DNA from: a virus
Reading direction: 5' to 3' (one strand)
DNA: 46,247 bases
Virus record (IMG/VR): IMGVR_UViG_3300025655_006938
Coordinates: 1-46,247 of that record
Of this stretch, positions 6,554 to 13,280 are shown one piece after another (the first letter of the stretch is position 1; the number at the start of each line of letters is the position of its first letter). Made by a program: the position numbers and the translations under genes. The notes under the pieces are model-generated. The model was not told the DNA's origin and did no database searches. It saw nothing but the letters and a program-made list of their open reading frames with translations.

Positions 6554-6585
6554 TGAATATATGAAGGGGCTTTCGCCCCTCCAAA
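6554..6585 (-). promoter_or_regulatory. Candidate promoter with perfect hairpin in the spacer
   Basis: Minus strand: TTTG (6582-6585), 20-nt spacer, TATATTCA (6554-6561), then 22 nt to the ATG at 6531. The spacer is almost wholly a perfect 6-bp inverted repeat, AGGGGC (6565-6570) and GCCCCT (6575-6580), with a GAAA loop in the RNA sense. Spacing and hairpin repeat the arrangement at 1468-1499. Confidence 0.55.
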
Positions 6586-6586
6586 T

Positions 6587-6742
6587 CTATGCTAAAAATA
6601 CCTCAGGTCCTTTTACTCTTTCTCGCTCTAATTGTAAATCGAGAGTAATAGCGGTACATAAACGATGAAGATCAATTTGCCTCATTTGGGCTATATCTTC
6701 ATCATCTAACATATGAAGAATATCTATAGGTTTAATAGTCAT
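6587..6742 (-). CDS. 51-aa hypothetical protein
   Basis: MTIKPIDILHMLDDEDIAQM at the start, ending KGPEVFLA; helical and slightly acidic. It overlaps the preceding 46-aa ORF by 11 nt. The gene ends just before the TTTG of the downstream promoter candidate. No family is recognised. Confidence 0.6.
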   Translation of the reverse strand: MTIKPIDILHMLDDEDIAQMRQIDLHRLCTAITLDLQLERERVKGPEVFLA

Positions 6743-6872
6743 TCTGCGCTCCATACGTCATATAATCAGGGCGTGCTTTTTTCTTTTTCTTCATAATTGG
6801 GTACTTGTGTTGTGCCCATTTATGCCACTCACTGAATGCTTCATAACGCGTCTTAGCTGACATTTTACTCAT
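6732..6872 (-). CDS. 46-aa basic hypothetical protein
   Basis: Starts MSKMSAKTRYEAFSEWHKWA, with a Lys run (MKKKKKARPDY) and ends TYGAQNDY. It overlaps both neighbours (8 nt upstream, 11 nt downstream). The basic stretch suggests nucleic-acid contact. Unknown function. Confidence 0.55.
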   Translation of the reverse strand: MSKMSAKTRYEAFSEWHKWAQHKYPIMKKKKKARPDYMTYGAQNDY

Positions 6873-6993
6873 AACATTTACAATTTTTATTACATTTATT
6901 TGGATTAGAACATGAATGTACGGAGAAGAGCAGTGTATAGCACGCCCAAATTAGGACTGCTATACTTGCTGCTGCTTCTAGTACTTGCATCAT
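6865..6993 (-). CDS. 42-aa membrane peptide with Cys-rich tail
   Basis: One hydrophobic helix (about residues 9-25, ASIAVLIWACYTLLFSV) is followed by HSCSNPNKCNKNCKCYE, four Cys in 13 residues. It starts 1 nt after the lipoprotein gene and overlaps the next ORF by 8 nt. The compact Cys cluster could bind metal or be disulfide-linked outside the inner membrane. No homolog is recognised, and its size makes it uncertain. Confidence 0.5.
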   Translation of the reverse strand: MMQVLEAAASIAVLIWACYTLLFSVHSCSNPNKCNKNCKCYE

Positions 6994-6994
6994 T

Positions 6995-7657
6995 TTATTT
7001 GTTTTCGATATCGCTGCTTAATTTCATAGTAGGAATTGGTGTTCCAACTGGGTATGGAGCGCCTTCTTTAGCCGCAGTAATTGATTTCATACCTGATTTT
7101 ACATGGATAGCTTTACGCAATGGTACAGCTGCTTCATTGAGCGGACCAAAACATTCAGCTAAAATAATACCATTGTCTAATGTGTCAATGATACGACCAG
7201 GCATAGCAAACATGTTACTCATACTAGTGTGTGCTGAGTCTGTGTTTACGATAAATGCTCTGTTGTTTGGAGCCATCCATTCCCAACTTTGTGTTGCTGG
7301 ATTGAATTGTGGAACAACATCTGTTGTATCAAAATACCAATAGAAAGACCATACTGTTTGGTTAGTTCCGTCTGGTGTTTGTGGGTTGTCTTTTACATAG
7401 AATTTACCCCAAGTTCCACCATCACCCCACATATCGAGGTTAGCGATTGAAGGACCTACTAATACAGGACAAATAGCACAACCCTCATCGAATTCTACTC
7501 CTTGAACAATAATTTTTTTACCTGTTGGAACTGCACCTGATGCACCACAGAATGCGTAAGCGCCTTCGTGGATTTGTAGAATATTCTTTTCAGGGTGTGG
7601 TTTAGAACAGCTGAATAGCATTGCAGCTGCAACCATTGCGAATAACATTTTTTTCAT
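6995..7657 (-). CDS. Lipoprotein, 220 aa
   Basis: MKKMLFAMVAAAMLFSC is a signal peptide with lipobox LFSC (Cys17). The mature protein has paired Cys motifs (AFCGASG; EGCAICP), an aromatic region (WSFYWYFDTTDVVP) and an Ala/Lys-rich C-terminus. It should be lipid-anchored in the host envelope, leaflet undetermined. The ATG overlaps the stop of the upstream 43-aa gene (TAATG). Lipoproteins on phages often act in superinfection exclusion or lysis; which applies here is unknown. Confidence 0.8.
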   Translation of the reverse strand: MKKMLFAMVAAAMLFSCSKPHPEKNILQIHEGAYAFCGASGAVPTGKKIIVQGVEFDEGCAICPVLVGPSIANLDMWGDGGTWGKFYVKDNPQTPDGTNQTVWSFYWYFDTTDVVPQFNPATQSWEWMAPNNRAFIVNTDSAHTSMSNMFAMPGRIIDTLDNGIILAECFGPLNEAAVPLRKAIHVKSGMKSITAAKEGAPYPVGTPIPTMKLSSDIENK

Positions 7658-7788
7658 TAGTTTTCTTGTTTAGTTAATTTTTTTAGTACATCATAGTTGT
7701 TAGCCATTCGTTTAGCGAATTTAAGCTGTGTTTTTTTACTTTTAGGTCTCGATTTAAAATCGATTCGTTTTTTAGCTGATTGTCCCAT
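7657..7788 (-). CDS. 43-aa very basic protein
   Basis: MGQSAKKRIDFKSRPKSKKT then a helix LKFAKRMANNYDVLKKL. Very high Lys/Arg and no membrane segment. It lies 1 nt after the 47-aa gene and is coupled by TAATG to the lipoprotein gene. It may be a small nucleic-acid-binding protein of the virion or host-takeover type; this is inferred from charge alone. Confidence 0.6.
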   Translation of the reverse strand: MGQSAKKRIDFKSRPKSKKTQLKFAKRMANNYDVLKKLTKQEN

Positions 7789-7789
7789 A

Positions 7790-7933
7790 TTATCTACCTT
7801 GTCCTCTATATTGTTTAGTATAATTTTTACTTGACTTAAGTTGGGACGTTTTTGTTTTAGCGTGGACGCCTGGTCTTGATACTTGAGCTTTTTCTTTAAA
7901 CGTGGACGTTGTTTGAGATTTAGTTTTAGCCAT
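7790..7933 (-). CDS. 47-aa basic Ser/Thr/Lys-rich protein
   Basis: MAKTKSQTTSTFKEKAQVSR, then GVHAKTKTSQLKSSKN and YRGQGR. The AKTKSQTTSTF and AKTKTSQLKSS stretches look like an internal repeat. Basic, low-complexity and probably disordered. It is paired with the 43-aa basic gene. No family is recognised. Confidence 0.6.
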   Translation of the reverse strand: MAKTKSQTTSTFKEKAQVSRPGVHAKTKTSQLKSSKNYTKQYRGQGR

Positions 7934-7977
7934 TTAAGAATAAATTAACATTAATAGTAACTTTGCAGTTATAAATA

Positions 7978-8532
7978 TTAAAATTTACTCTTTAATTGAT
8001 TAGCTAAATTTTTTACTTTTGAAACATACTCTGGGTCTTCAGCATAGCTACCTTCTAAATAGCGGTAATATTCTTCTTCCGTATTAAGAGCACTTAAATA
8101 TCGACATTGATAAAAAGCATAATCGTAAATTGAACTTTCCCAATTATCATAATAAGCATGATTTCGGTTAGTACCTTTAGCTGTATTAATTCTAATCCGT
8201 GCTTGTTTCATTCCAAACAAGTTATGATTTTCTTTAAATATCTTGGATTTAAAATTATTAGTTTCAATTTTAGATTGGGCTAATGCAATGTGAGGAAATT
8301 TCATATTTAATTCCTTCATTAACGCAATCATTTTTTCTTCACTGAATGGTTCTTGCTTCATATTGATTAGCAAGATGTTTTTCTCATATTCTGAGAGATT
8401 ATTTAGTTTAGTAAATCTACCTAAAGTGTAGGATGTGATTAATAATCCTAAAAGGGCTAAACTACCAATGAGGTAATTTTTAAATTTTAATTGTTTAAAA
8501 ATCAGCTCGTGTCGATTGTATTTATAAAGCAT
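7978..8532 (-). CDS. Membrane-anchored glucosaminidase-like peptidoglycan hydrolase (GH73 type), 184 aa
   Basis: An N-terminal hydrophobic helix (about residues 20-39, YLIGSLALLGLLITSYTLG) precedes a domain of the FlgJ/Bax-type glucosaminidase family: IALAQSKIETNNF with the likely catalytic Glu in KIETN, NHNLFGMK, and AYYDNWESSIYDYAFYQCRY. It should cleave host peptidoglycan from the periplasmic side and is the only cell-wall hydrolase in the window. The small-residue-rich helix recalls signal-anchor-release endolysins, but that mode is inferred. Confidence 0.75.
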   Translation of the reverse strand: MLYKYNRHELIFKQLKFKNYLIGSLALLGLLITSYTLGRFTKLNNLSEYEKNILLINMKQEPFSEEKMIALMKELNMKFPHIALAQSKIETNNFKSKIFKENHNLFGMKQARIRINTAKGTNRNHAYYDNWESSIYDYAFYQCRYLSALNTEEEYYRYLEGSYAEDPEYVSKVKNLANQLKSKF

Positions 8533-8534
8533 AA

Positions 8535-8690
8535 TTAAAATAAATCAAGAAATTTTCCTCCGCTTTTCTTATCCTTCAATTTACGAAGTTTTTCGTCGTT
8601 ATCCAACATCTTAGTTGCTAACTTATCTAAGTGCTTAGATTTTTCTTTTTGATAGTCTTTAACTATTCTTTCATGTTTTTTAGATTTCAT
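8535..8690 (-). CDS. 51-aa Lys-rich helical protein
   Basis: MKSKKHERIVKDYQKEKSKH, then LDKLATKMLDNDEKLRKLKD and GGKFLDLF; one long charged helix or coiled coil. The ATG overlaps the HNH gene's TGA (ATGA), and its stop precedes the hydrolase gene by 2 nt. The function is unknown. Confidence 0.6.
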   Translation of the reverse strand: MKSKKHERIVKDYQKEKSKHLDKLATKMLDNDEKLRKLKDKKSGGKFLDLF

Positions 8691-9331
8691 AGTCTGGAGA
8701 TAAATTCTGAGCCATCTTCAGCGTCAGGGGGGTTATGTAATCCTAATTCTTTTAATCGCTCAAGTTGATATGAATCTAATTCCCACTCAATAGCATCTGA
8801 TGTGTTAAATTTAGGGACTGAATCTTCAATTGAAGCAATATCAGCAGCGTTAAATACGTCTGCAACTGTTAAAAAATAGTGATTATAACAAAGTACTTCC
8901 AAATTATCTAACCTATAATTTTTTGGATTTTTATCCTTAAAATTAAGTAGTAAAGGTATTTTATAATCAGATACTCTACGTTCACTAAAACCGCACATTG
9001 AGCATTCCTCATTTAAATAACCTTCTTCAAATAAACGTTTTTTAACCTTAGTAGGGCTAAAATTTGTCATTGGGATAATCCCATTGATTAAATCTTTTAG
9101 TGGGGGTGTTTTACCATGATTACCAATCCACTTAGGAATACCCTTACCAGCTTGATTTAAATGTTGTTCAAATAAATTAGCATAACCTTTTTCGGTTGCC
9201 TCATAAAATTTAGCCCACTTCTTATAATGAACATAGCTACAATTTAAGTAGCGTGCTGCTGAACGATTACTTTTAGTAACGCCCATAGCAGCAAGGATTT
9301 GTTCTTTAGTAAGTGGTTTTGGTAATGGCAT
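8687..9331 (-). CDS. HNH-like zinc protein with N-terminal HTH, catalytic His apparently lost, 214 aa
   Basis: N-terminal LTKEQILAAMGVTKSNRSAARYL is a helix-turn-helix-like segment, followed by YVHYKKWAKFY. Later, CSMCGFSERR and LEVLCYNHYFL supply the C..C / C..H zinc ligands of the HNH fold, with NYRLDNLEVLC typical of HNH endonucleases. The usual LDHxDG segment is replaced by LLLNFKDKN, so the general-base His is missing. It may be a regulator or nicking-deficient relative rather than an active endonuclease. It is coupled by TAATG to the zinc-finger gene upstream. Confidence 0.65.
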   Translation of the reverse strand: MPLPKPLTKEQILAAMGVTKSNRSAARYLNCSYVHYKKWAKFYEATEKGYANLFEQHLNQAGKGIPKWIGNHGKTPPLKDLINGIIPMTNFSPTKVKKRLFEEGYLNEECSMCGFSERRVSDYKIPLLLNFKDKNPKNYRLDNLEVLCYNHYFLTVADVFNAADIASIEDSVPKFNTSDAIEWELDSYQLERLKELGLHNPPDAEDGSEFISRL

Positions 9332-9651
9332 TATCCGATATCTGTAACATTTAACCCACTCGTATCAGGAGTAGATTCATCATCATCAAAGTTCTGGAGT
9401 TCGGATTTGCTTGCTCCTTTAGATATTTTACCCTCAGAACTCATATAATTACGATATTGTTTTTCTTCCATAATAACAACATCAGTATACGAATGATCTC
9501 CTTTACCACGTTGTATTGTTACACCACGCTTACGACTAACATCTGAGCAGTTTACACAGCATTTAGTATTTGGGAGGATTTCTAAACGTTTTGGGTGAAT
9601 TTCCTCACCACATCCTTGACATTCTACAGCCATAATTTCAATTTGAATCAT
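9331..9651 (-). CDS. DksA/TraR-like C4 zinc-finger protein, 106 aa
   Basis: CQGCGEEIHPKRLEILPNTKC followed by CVNC matches the C4 zinc finger of DksA/TraR (CxxCG...RL...P...CxxC). The long N-terminal coiled coil of DksA is absent, as in short phage TraR-type proteins; the C-terminus is acidic. I use MIQIEIMAVECQGC (9651) as start, since a promoter candidate covers the region further upstream; MAVECQ (9633) is also possible. TraR-like proteins act on host RNA polymerase, a plausible but unproven role here. Confidence 0.65.
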   Translation of the reverse strand: MIQIEIMAVECQGCGEEIHPKRLEILPNTKCCVNCSDVSRKRGVTIQRGKGDHSYTDVVIMEEKQYRNYMSSEGKISKGASKSELQNFDDDESTPDTSGLNVTDIG

Positions 9652-9671
9652 ACATATAACCTTTATTTTTG

Positions 9672-9703
9672 TAAATATACGAACTAACTTTCGATTAGAC
9701 AAA
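9672..9703 (-). promoter_or_regulatory. Candidate Bacteroidetes-type promoter
   Basis: Minus strand: TTTG (9700-9703), 20-nt spacer, CG, TATATTTA (9672-9679), then 20 nt to the ATG at 9651. It overlaps the 3' end of the upstream gene (stop at 9684), so it would be an internal operon promoter for the zinc-finger and HNH genes. No hairpin lies in the spacer. Confidence 0.5.
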
Positions 9704-10076
9704 TTAAATTGTAAAGATCTTCAGCAGTTTCTATTACGAATGCTTCGTCTCCAAAATTTACAATTTTATCATCTTCATCCTCAGCTAATGAATGTTCGTA
9801 AATATACCATAAAACTACCTCAGCTACTTCTTCTTCGAATGTATAATAAATAAGTCCTTCAAGTGATTTAGCAAATAAATCTTCCCAACCCCAAAGATCA
9901 AGACCATATTTTTCTTGAACTTCATTAGAGCGAGTAATAGCTTTTTTGTAGTTGTCTACAAATATAATAAAGTTTTTTTTAGTTAATTCTTCAGGTGATA
10001 AGATTTCCCCTTGTATGTCAATAGGGGTATCAAACATCTTTTGAAAGAATTTTTTAAAATCTTTCTTGGGTTCCAT
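9684..10076 (-). CDS. 130-aa acidic hypothetical protein
   Basis: MEPKKDFKKFFQKMFDTPID, then an all-helical acidic body (LWGWEDLFAKSLEGLIYYTFEEEVAEVV) ending AEDLYNLICLIES. Soluble, with no motif. It is coupled by TAATG to the 55-aa gene before it. No firm family assignment. Confidence 0.7.
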   Translation of the reverse strand: MEPKKDFKKFFQKMFDTPIDIQGEILSPEELTKKNFIIFVDNYKKAITRSNEVQEKYGLDLWGWEDLFAKSLEGLIYYTFEEEVAEVVLWYIYEHSLAEDEDDKIVNFGDEAFVIETAEDLYNLICLIES

Positions 10077-10243
10077 TAAAATGTCCCTTTTTTACTGACA
10101 GCAAATATAGATAAAAATGGCTTTAATTTTAGTTGTTTACGCCCAGCAAAATACTTAGCAGCTTGTAAACGTGAAAACGCTCGTACTGAGTCAATTGGTT
10201 CTTGGCTTTGATCATTTCGAGAATAAAAATAGTACTTAGTCAT
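10076..10243 (-). CDS. 55-aa hypothetical protein
   Basis: MTKYYFYSRNDQSQEPIDS, then VRAFSRLQAAKYFAGRKQL and FLSIFAVSKKGTF. The RLQAAKYFAGRK helix followed by a short strand is reminiscent of small conserved T4-like phage proteins. Both ends are coupled: ATGA with the upstream stop and TAATG with the downstream start. The function is unknown. Confidence 0.65.
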   Translation of the reverse strand: MTKYYFYSRNDQSQEPIDSVRAFSRLQAAKYFAGRKQLKLKPFLSIFAVSKKGTF

Positions 10244-10554
10244 AATCTTGATTTTAAATTTACTAATTCACTGCACTTAGTATAATCTTCTAATTTTTCA
10301 TAATGTTTAATAGCTTTATTTAAAAACGTTCTATAATGTTCTTTTTTAATAGCTACTTTTACATTATAATTGTTTATAGTAAAAATTACACATTCACTTT
10401 TATTTTTACGAATTGCTTGCTTGACAGCAGCTATCGCGTTCTTGAACATGAATGTAACAAATTCTTGTTGCTCAGCCAACTCTAATAGTTCTTCTGGGTC
10501 ATCGTACTTGATCTCCACGTCAAGTGGGAATTCAAGTTTATATTTTTGTTCCAT
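10240..10554 (-). CDS. 104-aa hypothetical protein
   Basis: Alpha/beta protein: YKLEFPLDVEIKYDDPEELL, then a helix (TFMFKNAIAAVKQAIRKN), strands (CVIFTINNYNVKVAIKKE), and a C-terminal helix. No cysteine cluster or nucleotide motif. It lies 12 nt downstream of the stop of the glycosyltransferase that ends the sugar operon, so it may be read through from it. Confidence 0.65.
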   Translation of the reverse strand: MEQKYKLEFPLDVEIKYDDPEELLELAEQQEFVTFMFKNAIAAVKQAIRKNKSECVIFTINNYNVKVAIKKEHYRTFLNKAIKHYEKLEDYTKCSELVNLKSRL

Positions 10555-10566
10555 GAAGATAAATAT

Positions 10567-11448
10567 TTAAATCTCTTCGTATTCTATTTCTATAGTACTA
10601 AAACCCCAAGTGTCTAAATTTTCAGTTTGATTTTGATTAACTATTGCTCTATGAATGTCATTTCCTACTTTATTAACACCATCAGCCATTCCACCACCAC
10701 CCCATCCTTTAGAACCATGGTTAATATGGAACATAGGAGGATTATAGATAGCTTTTAGACCAAATCCATGTTTTACTGCTTTTTTCTGGACATTAGTATC
10801 AGCGTATAAAGGGTAGATGAGTACTTCTTCGAACCCGCGAATTGATTCCCACACATGTTTAGGGGCTAGTTGAAAATCACCGCAACAATTAATTAAACTA
10901 TAATCATCTCCATTAACTGTTTTTTCTTCATGCTTACGTTCTTCAGAGTTAACATAAATATAATCTCTTAAAGCACTCCAATCTTCAAACTTCATTTCAC
11001 CTCCATGAAATTCTTTAATAATTTCCCAAGTAACTTCTCGTCTACTTAAGGTAATAAATGTGTTCCCATCACTATCATTAATTACTTTCTCAATATCTTC
11101 ACGTTTAGGATGAATAATATCAATATTAGTAGAAACAATATAATCACCTTTAGCTCTACGAATACCAATATTACGAGCTAGTACTTCACAACATTTTTGG
11201 GCATTAGGATCATAATCTGTAAGTTGAGAAGCAGCATCTGGGGGGATAACAAAATGTTTAAGGTTGCCTTTTAGATCAAGATTATCTTGAATATCCCAAA
11301 GTAAACTATGCCCATCAGGTGAATTCCAATCAACATAAATTACTTCATCATAAGTAGCAAGTGCTGAATTGATAGCGTATGTTGCTCTTTCGTTTAAATG
11401 TCCTCCATAATTGTCATTGCGAGAAACTATAACTGCTGAAATTTTCAT
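10567..11448 (-). CDS. GT-A family glycosyltransferase, 293 aa
   Basis: MKISAVIVSRNDN is the nucleotide-binding first strand of a GT2-like enzyme. NIGIRRAKGDYIVSTNIDII contains the expected DxD-like acidic cluster (NID), and the C-terminal half has GGFxE-like (RGFEEVL) and HINHG segments typical of GT-A acceptor loops. It should transfer a sugar from a nucleotide-sugar donor in the cytoplasm. Last gene of the sugar operon, 3 nt after the epimerase gene. Donor and acceptor unknown. Confidence 0.75.
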   Translation of the reverse strand: MKISAVIVSRNDNYGGHLNERATYAINSALATYDEVIYVDWNSPDGHSLLWDIQDNLDLKGNLKHFVIPPDAASQLTDYDPNAQKCCEVLARNIGIRRAKGDYIVSTNIDIIHPKREDIEKVINDSDGNTFITLSRREVTWEIIKEFHGGEMKFEDWSALRDYIYVNSEERKHEEKTVNGDDYSLINCCGDFQLAPKHVWESIRGFEEVLIYPLYADTNVQKKAVKHGFGLKAIYNPPMFHINHGSKGWGGGGMADGVNKVGNDIHRAIVNQNQTENLDTWGFSTIEIEYEEI

Positions 11449-11451
11449 TTA

Positions 11452-12324
11452 TTAATTATTAAGTGATCGTTTAATACCTTCTTCTAAACTAATTTTAGGA
11501 GTATAAAAACTTAACATTTTAGAACTATCTGAACATCTATACATTACTCCTACTGGCTTTTCAGTTTTGTGTTTAATTCCATTTTTTGGTCTCCATCCTG
11601 AAATTTTGAATGTTATTTCTGCTAAGTCATTAAATGATGTTGGGATACCACTTCCTAAATTAATTGGTTCTTGAATATCTAATTCTACAGCTTTCATTGT
11701 AGCTTCAACAATATCTTCTATATGGATAAAATCCCTAACTTGAGTTCCATCACCCCAAATTTCAAATTCTTCTACTTGATCAATTACTCTTTTAATAAAT
11801 GAAGGAAATGGGTAATCCAAATCTTGTGTTTCTCCATAACCACTAAATGGTCTAAAAACATATACTTTAAGACCATATTGACGAGCAAAATGAGCTAAGT
11901 ATTCCCCTGAAAGTTTGGCCCAACCATAAGTAAAATCAGGTGATCTCATATCCATCAAATCAATGTCTGATTCTTTAAGTTTATGAGTACTATCTTTAGT
12001 TTGCAAATGAATGGGGTAAGCAGCTGAAGAACTAAAATAAATAATTTTATTTTGTTTTGTTCTTACAGCCCAATTAAAAAACTCAGCATCAATAGATAAA
12101 TCAGTTGCTACAGCTAATGGATCATTTTCAATAGTATCTCTTCCACCAACAATAGCTGCTAAATGTACTATTAAGTCAAATTGTGTATCACATATTTTAA
12201 AAAAATCTCTACAATCGTTTCCTTCTTTAATATCAACTCCTGTAATGTCATGTCCTTGTTCGGTAAAATATTTTACATATTGTTGTCCTACGAATCCTTT
12301 ATGTCCTGTGATTAAAATTTTCAT
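11452..12324 (-). CDS. NAD-dependent sugar epimerase/dehydratase (extended SDR), 290 aa
   Basis: The start is MKILITGHKGFVGQQY (12324), which makes a 4-nt ATGA overlap with the upstream gene; a longer frame adds 14 residues inside that gene. GHKGFVG is the Rossmann dinucleotide motif. HLAAIVGG, the SSSAAYP segment and YGWAKLSGEY (YxxxK) are SDR catalytic features, and RPFSGYGETQ and DFIHIEDI are typical of nucleotide-sugar epimerases. The product could be a 4- or 5-epimer; the exact substrate cannot be read. Confidence 0.85.
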   Translation of the reverse strand: MKILITGHKGFVGQQYVKYFTEQGHDITGVDIKEGNDCRDFFKICDTQFDLIVHLAAIVGGRDTIENDPLAVATDLSIDAEFFNWAVRTKQNKIIYFSSSAAYPIHLQTKDSTHKLKESDIDLMDMRSPDFTYGWAKLSGEYLAHFARQYGLKVYVFRPFSGYGETQDLDYPFPSFIKRVIDQVEEFEIWGDGTQVRDFIHIEDIVEATMKAVELDIQEPINLGSGIPTSFNDLAEITFKISGWRPKNGIKHKTEKPVGVMYRCSDSSKMLSFYTPKISLEEGIKRSLNN

Positions 12325-13265
12325 ATTTTTTCGATTATATTTTTCCATTCTATAAATGCTTCCCAAGACTGTTTGGGTAAATATTTTTCAATAGAATCTG
12401 GAGTTTCTTTAAGATCATTAAGTAAATTTATATTATTTTCCATTCCAATATATTCACGTTTCATATCTTCAACCATAGAATATCTACCAGCTGTGCCTAA
12501 ACTTCTATCACTTAATACTCCTGGTTTGGAAAATACTAAATTGTTTCCTTTAGATTGAACATAATAGGCGGCCCAAATATCATCCATTCTACCAATATGG
12601 GGGAATAAAAAATAATCTTTTACAATAGTTCTACTAATAATTGTGTTTTGTGAATTAAAAGGAGATGGTTTTGTACTTGAAATAGGAAATTGGGATGGAT
12701 CAAACATACAATAAGGATTATAAATCATTCGACACACAGCATCTACATCAGGTTCACCATTCCAAAATATAGCTTGAATTTTAGGTACAATAGAACATTT
12801 CCATTTTTTGCTATAATCTCTATAAGGTACTCTTTCTAATGGAAACCCTCTATGCCAAAGTTCTTTATGTTCATTTAAGGCTCCAATAGGATCAAAAACA
12901 ATATCTTCAGTAGAATACATATTAACCTCAGTTAGTTGGTCTACCATTAAATCTTCTCCCCAACCATCATAAGGGATATTATCATCATCAATAATAGCAA
13001 TAACATCTGCTCCTTGTTTATAAGCTTCTAGTATTGCAAAATTTCTACGTTGGATACATCTCCAACCAATTAATTCACTTAAAACCGGATAATCTGTTTC
13101 TTGTTTTTCAGGAGAAAGATAAGTTACATTATCTAAATTAGTATAAAGTTCATGAGGAGTTTTTAAATCTCCTGCTACAATTATATGCCAATCAGACATT
13201 GAAGCATATTTTAATAAAGCTTCAGTTGGTGGATTAATTGTTGTTGTTGCTATAATTTTTTTCAT
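12321..13265 (-). CDS. STELLO/DUF288-like glycosyltransferase, 314 aa
   Basis: ATTTINPPTEALLKYA, IIVAGDLKTP, YLSPEKQ and AIIDDDNIPYDGW follow the STELLO/DUF288 pattern; IDDDN is the metal-binding DxD. A substrate region (WNGEPDVDAVCRMIYNP) and PHIGRMDDIWAAYYVQS with its acidic pair follow. It is related to GT-A enzymes acting on glycan precursors. It overlaps the epimerase gene by 4 nt, so they are probably translated together. No membrane segment, so it should act in the cytoplasm. Confidence 0.75.
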   Translation of the reverse strand: MKKIIATTTINPPTEALLKYASMSDWHIIVAGDLKTPHELYTNLDNVTYLSPEKQETDYPVLSELIGWRCIQRRNFAILEAYKQGADVIAIIDDDNIPYDGWGEDLMVDQLTEVNMYSTEDIVFDPIGALNEHKELWHRGFPLERVPYRDYSKKWKCSIVPKIQAIFWNGEPDVDAVCRMIYNPYCMFDPSQFPISSTKPSPFNSQNTIISRTIVKDYFLFPHIGRMDDIWAAYYVQSKGNNLVFSKPGVLSDRSLGTAGRYSMVEDMKREYIGMENNINLLNDLKETPDSIEKYLPKQSWEAFIEWKNIIEKI

Positions 13266-13280
13266 AATTTATTTTTTAAA

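Noticed and set aside
6912-7343. 143-codon plus-strand ORF with an apparent hydrophobic N-terminus
   Set aside because: It lies mostly antisense to the clear lipoprotein gene at 6995-7657, and its start covers the minus-strand 42-aa ORF. It has no recognisable domain, whereas the minus-strand frame has a lipobox and operon coupling.
10102-10109. TATATTTG on the minus strand, a perfect TAnnTTTG box
   Set aside because: It lies inside the coupled 55-aa gene and has no TTTG at 19-21 nt upstream.
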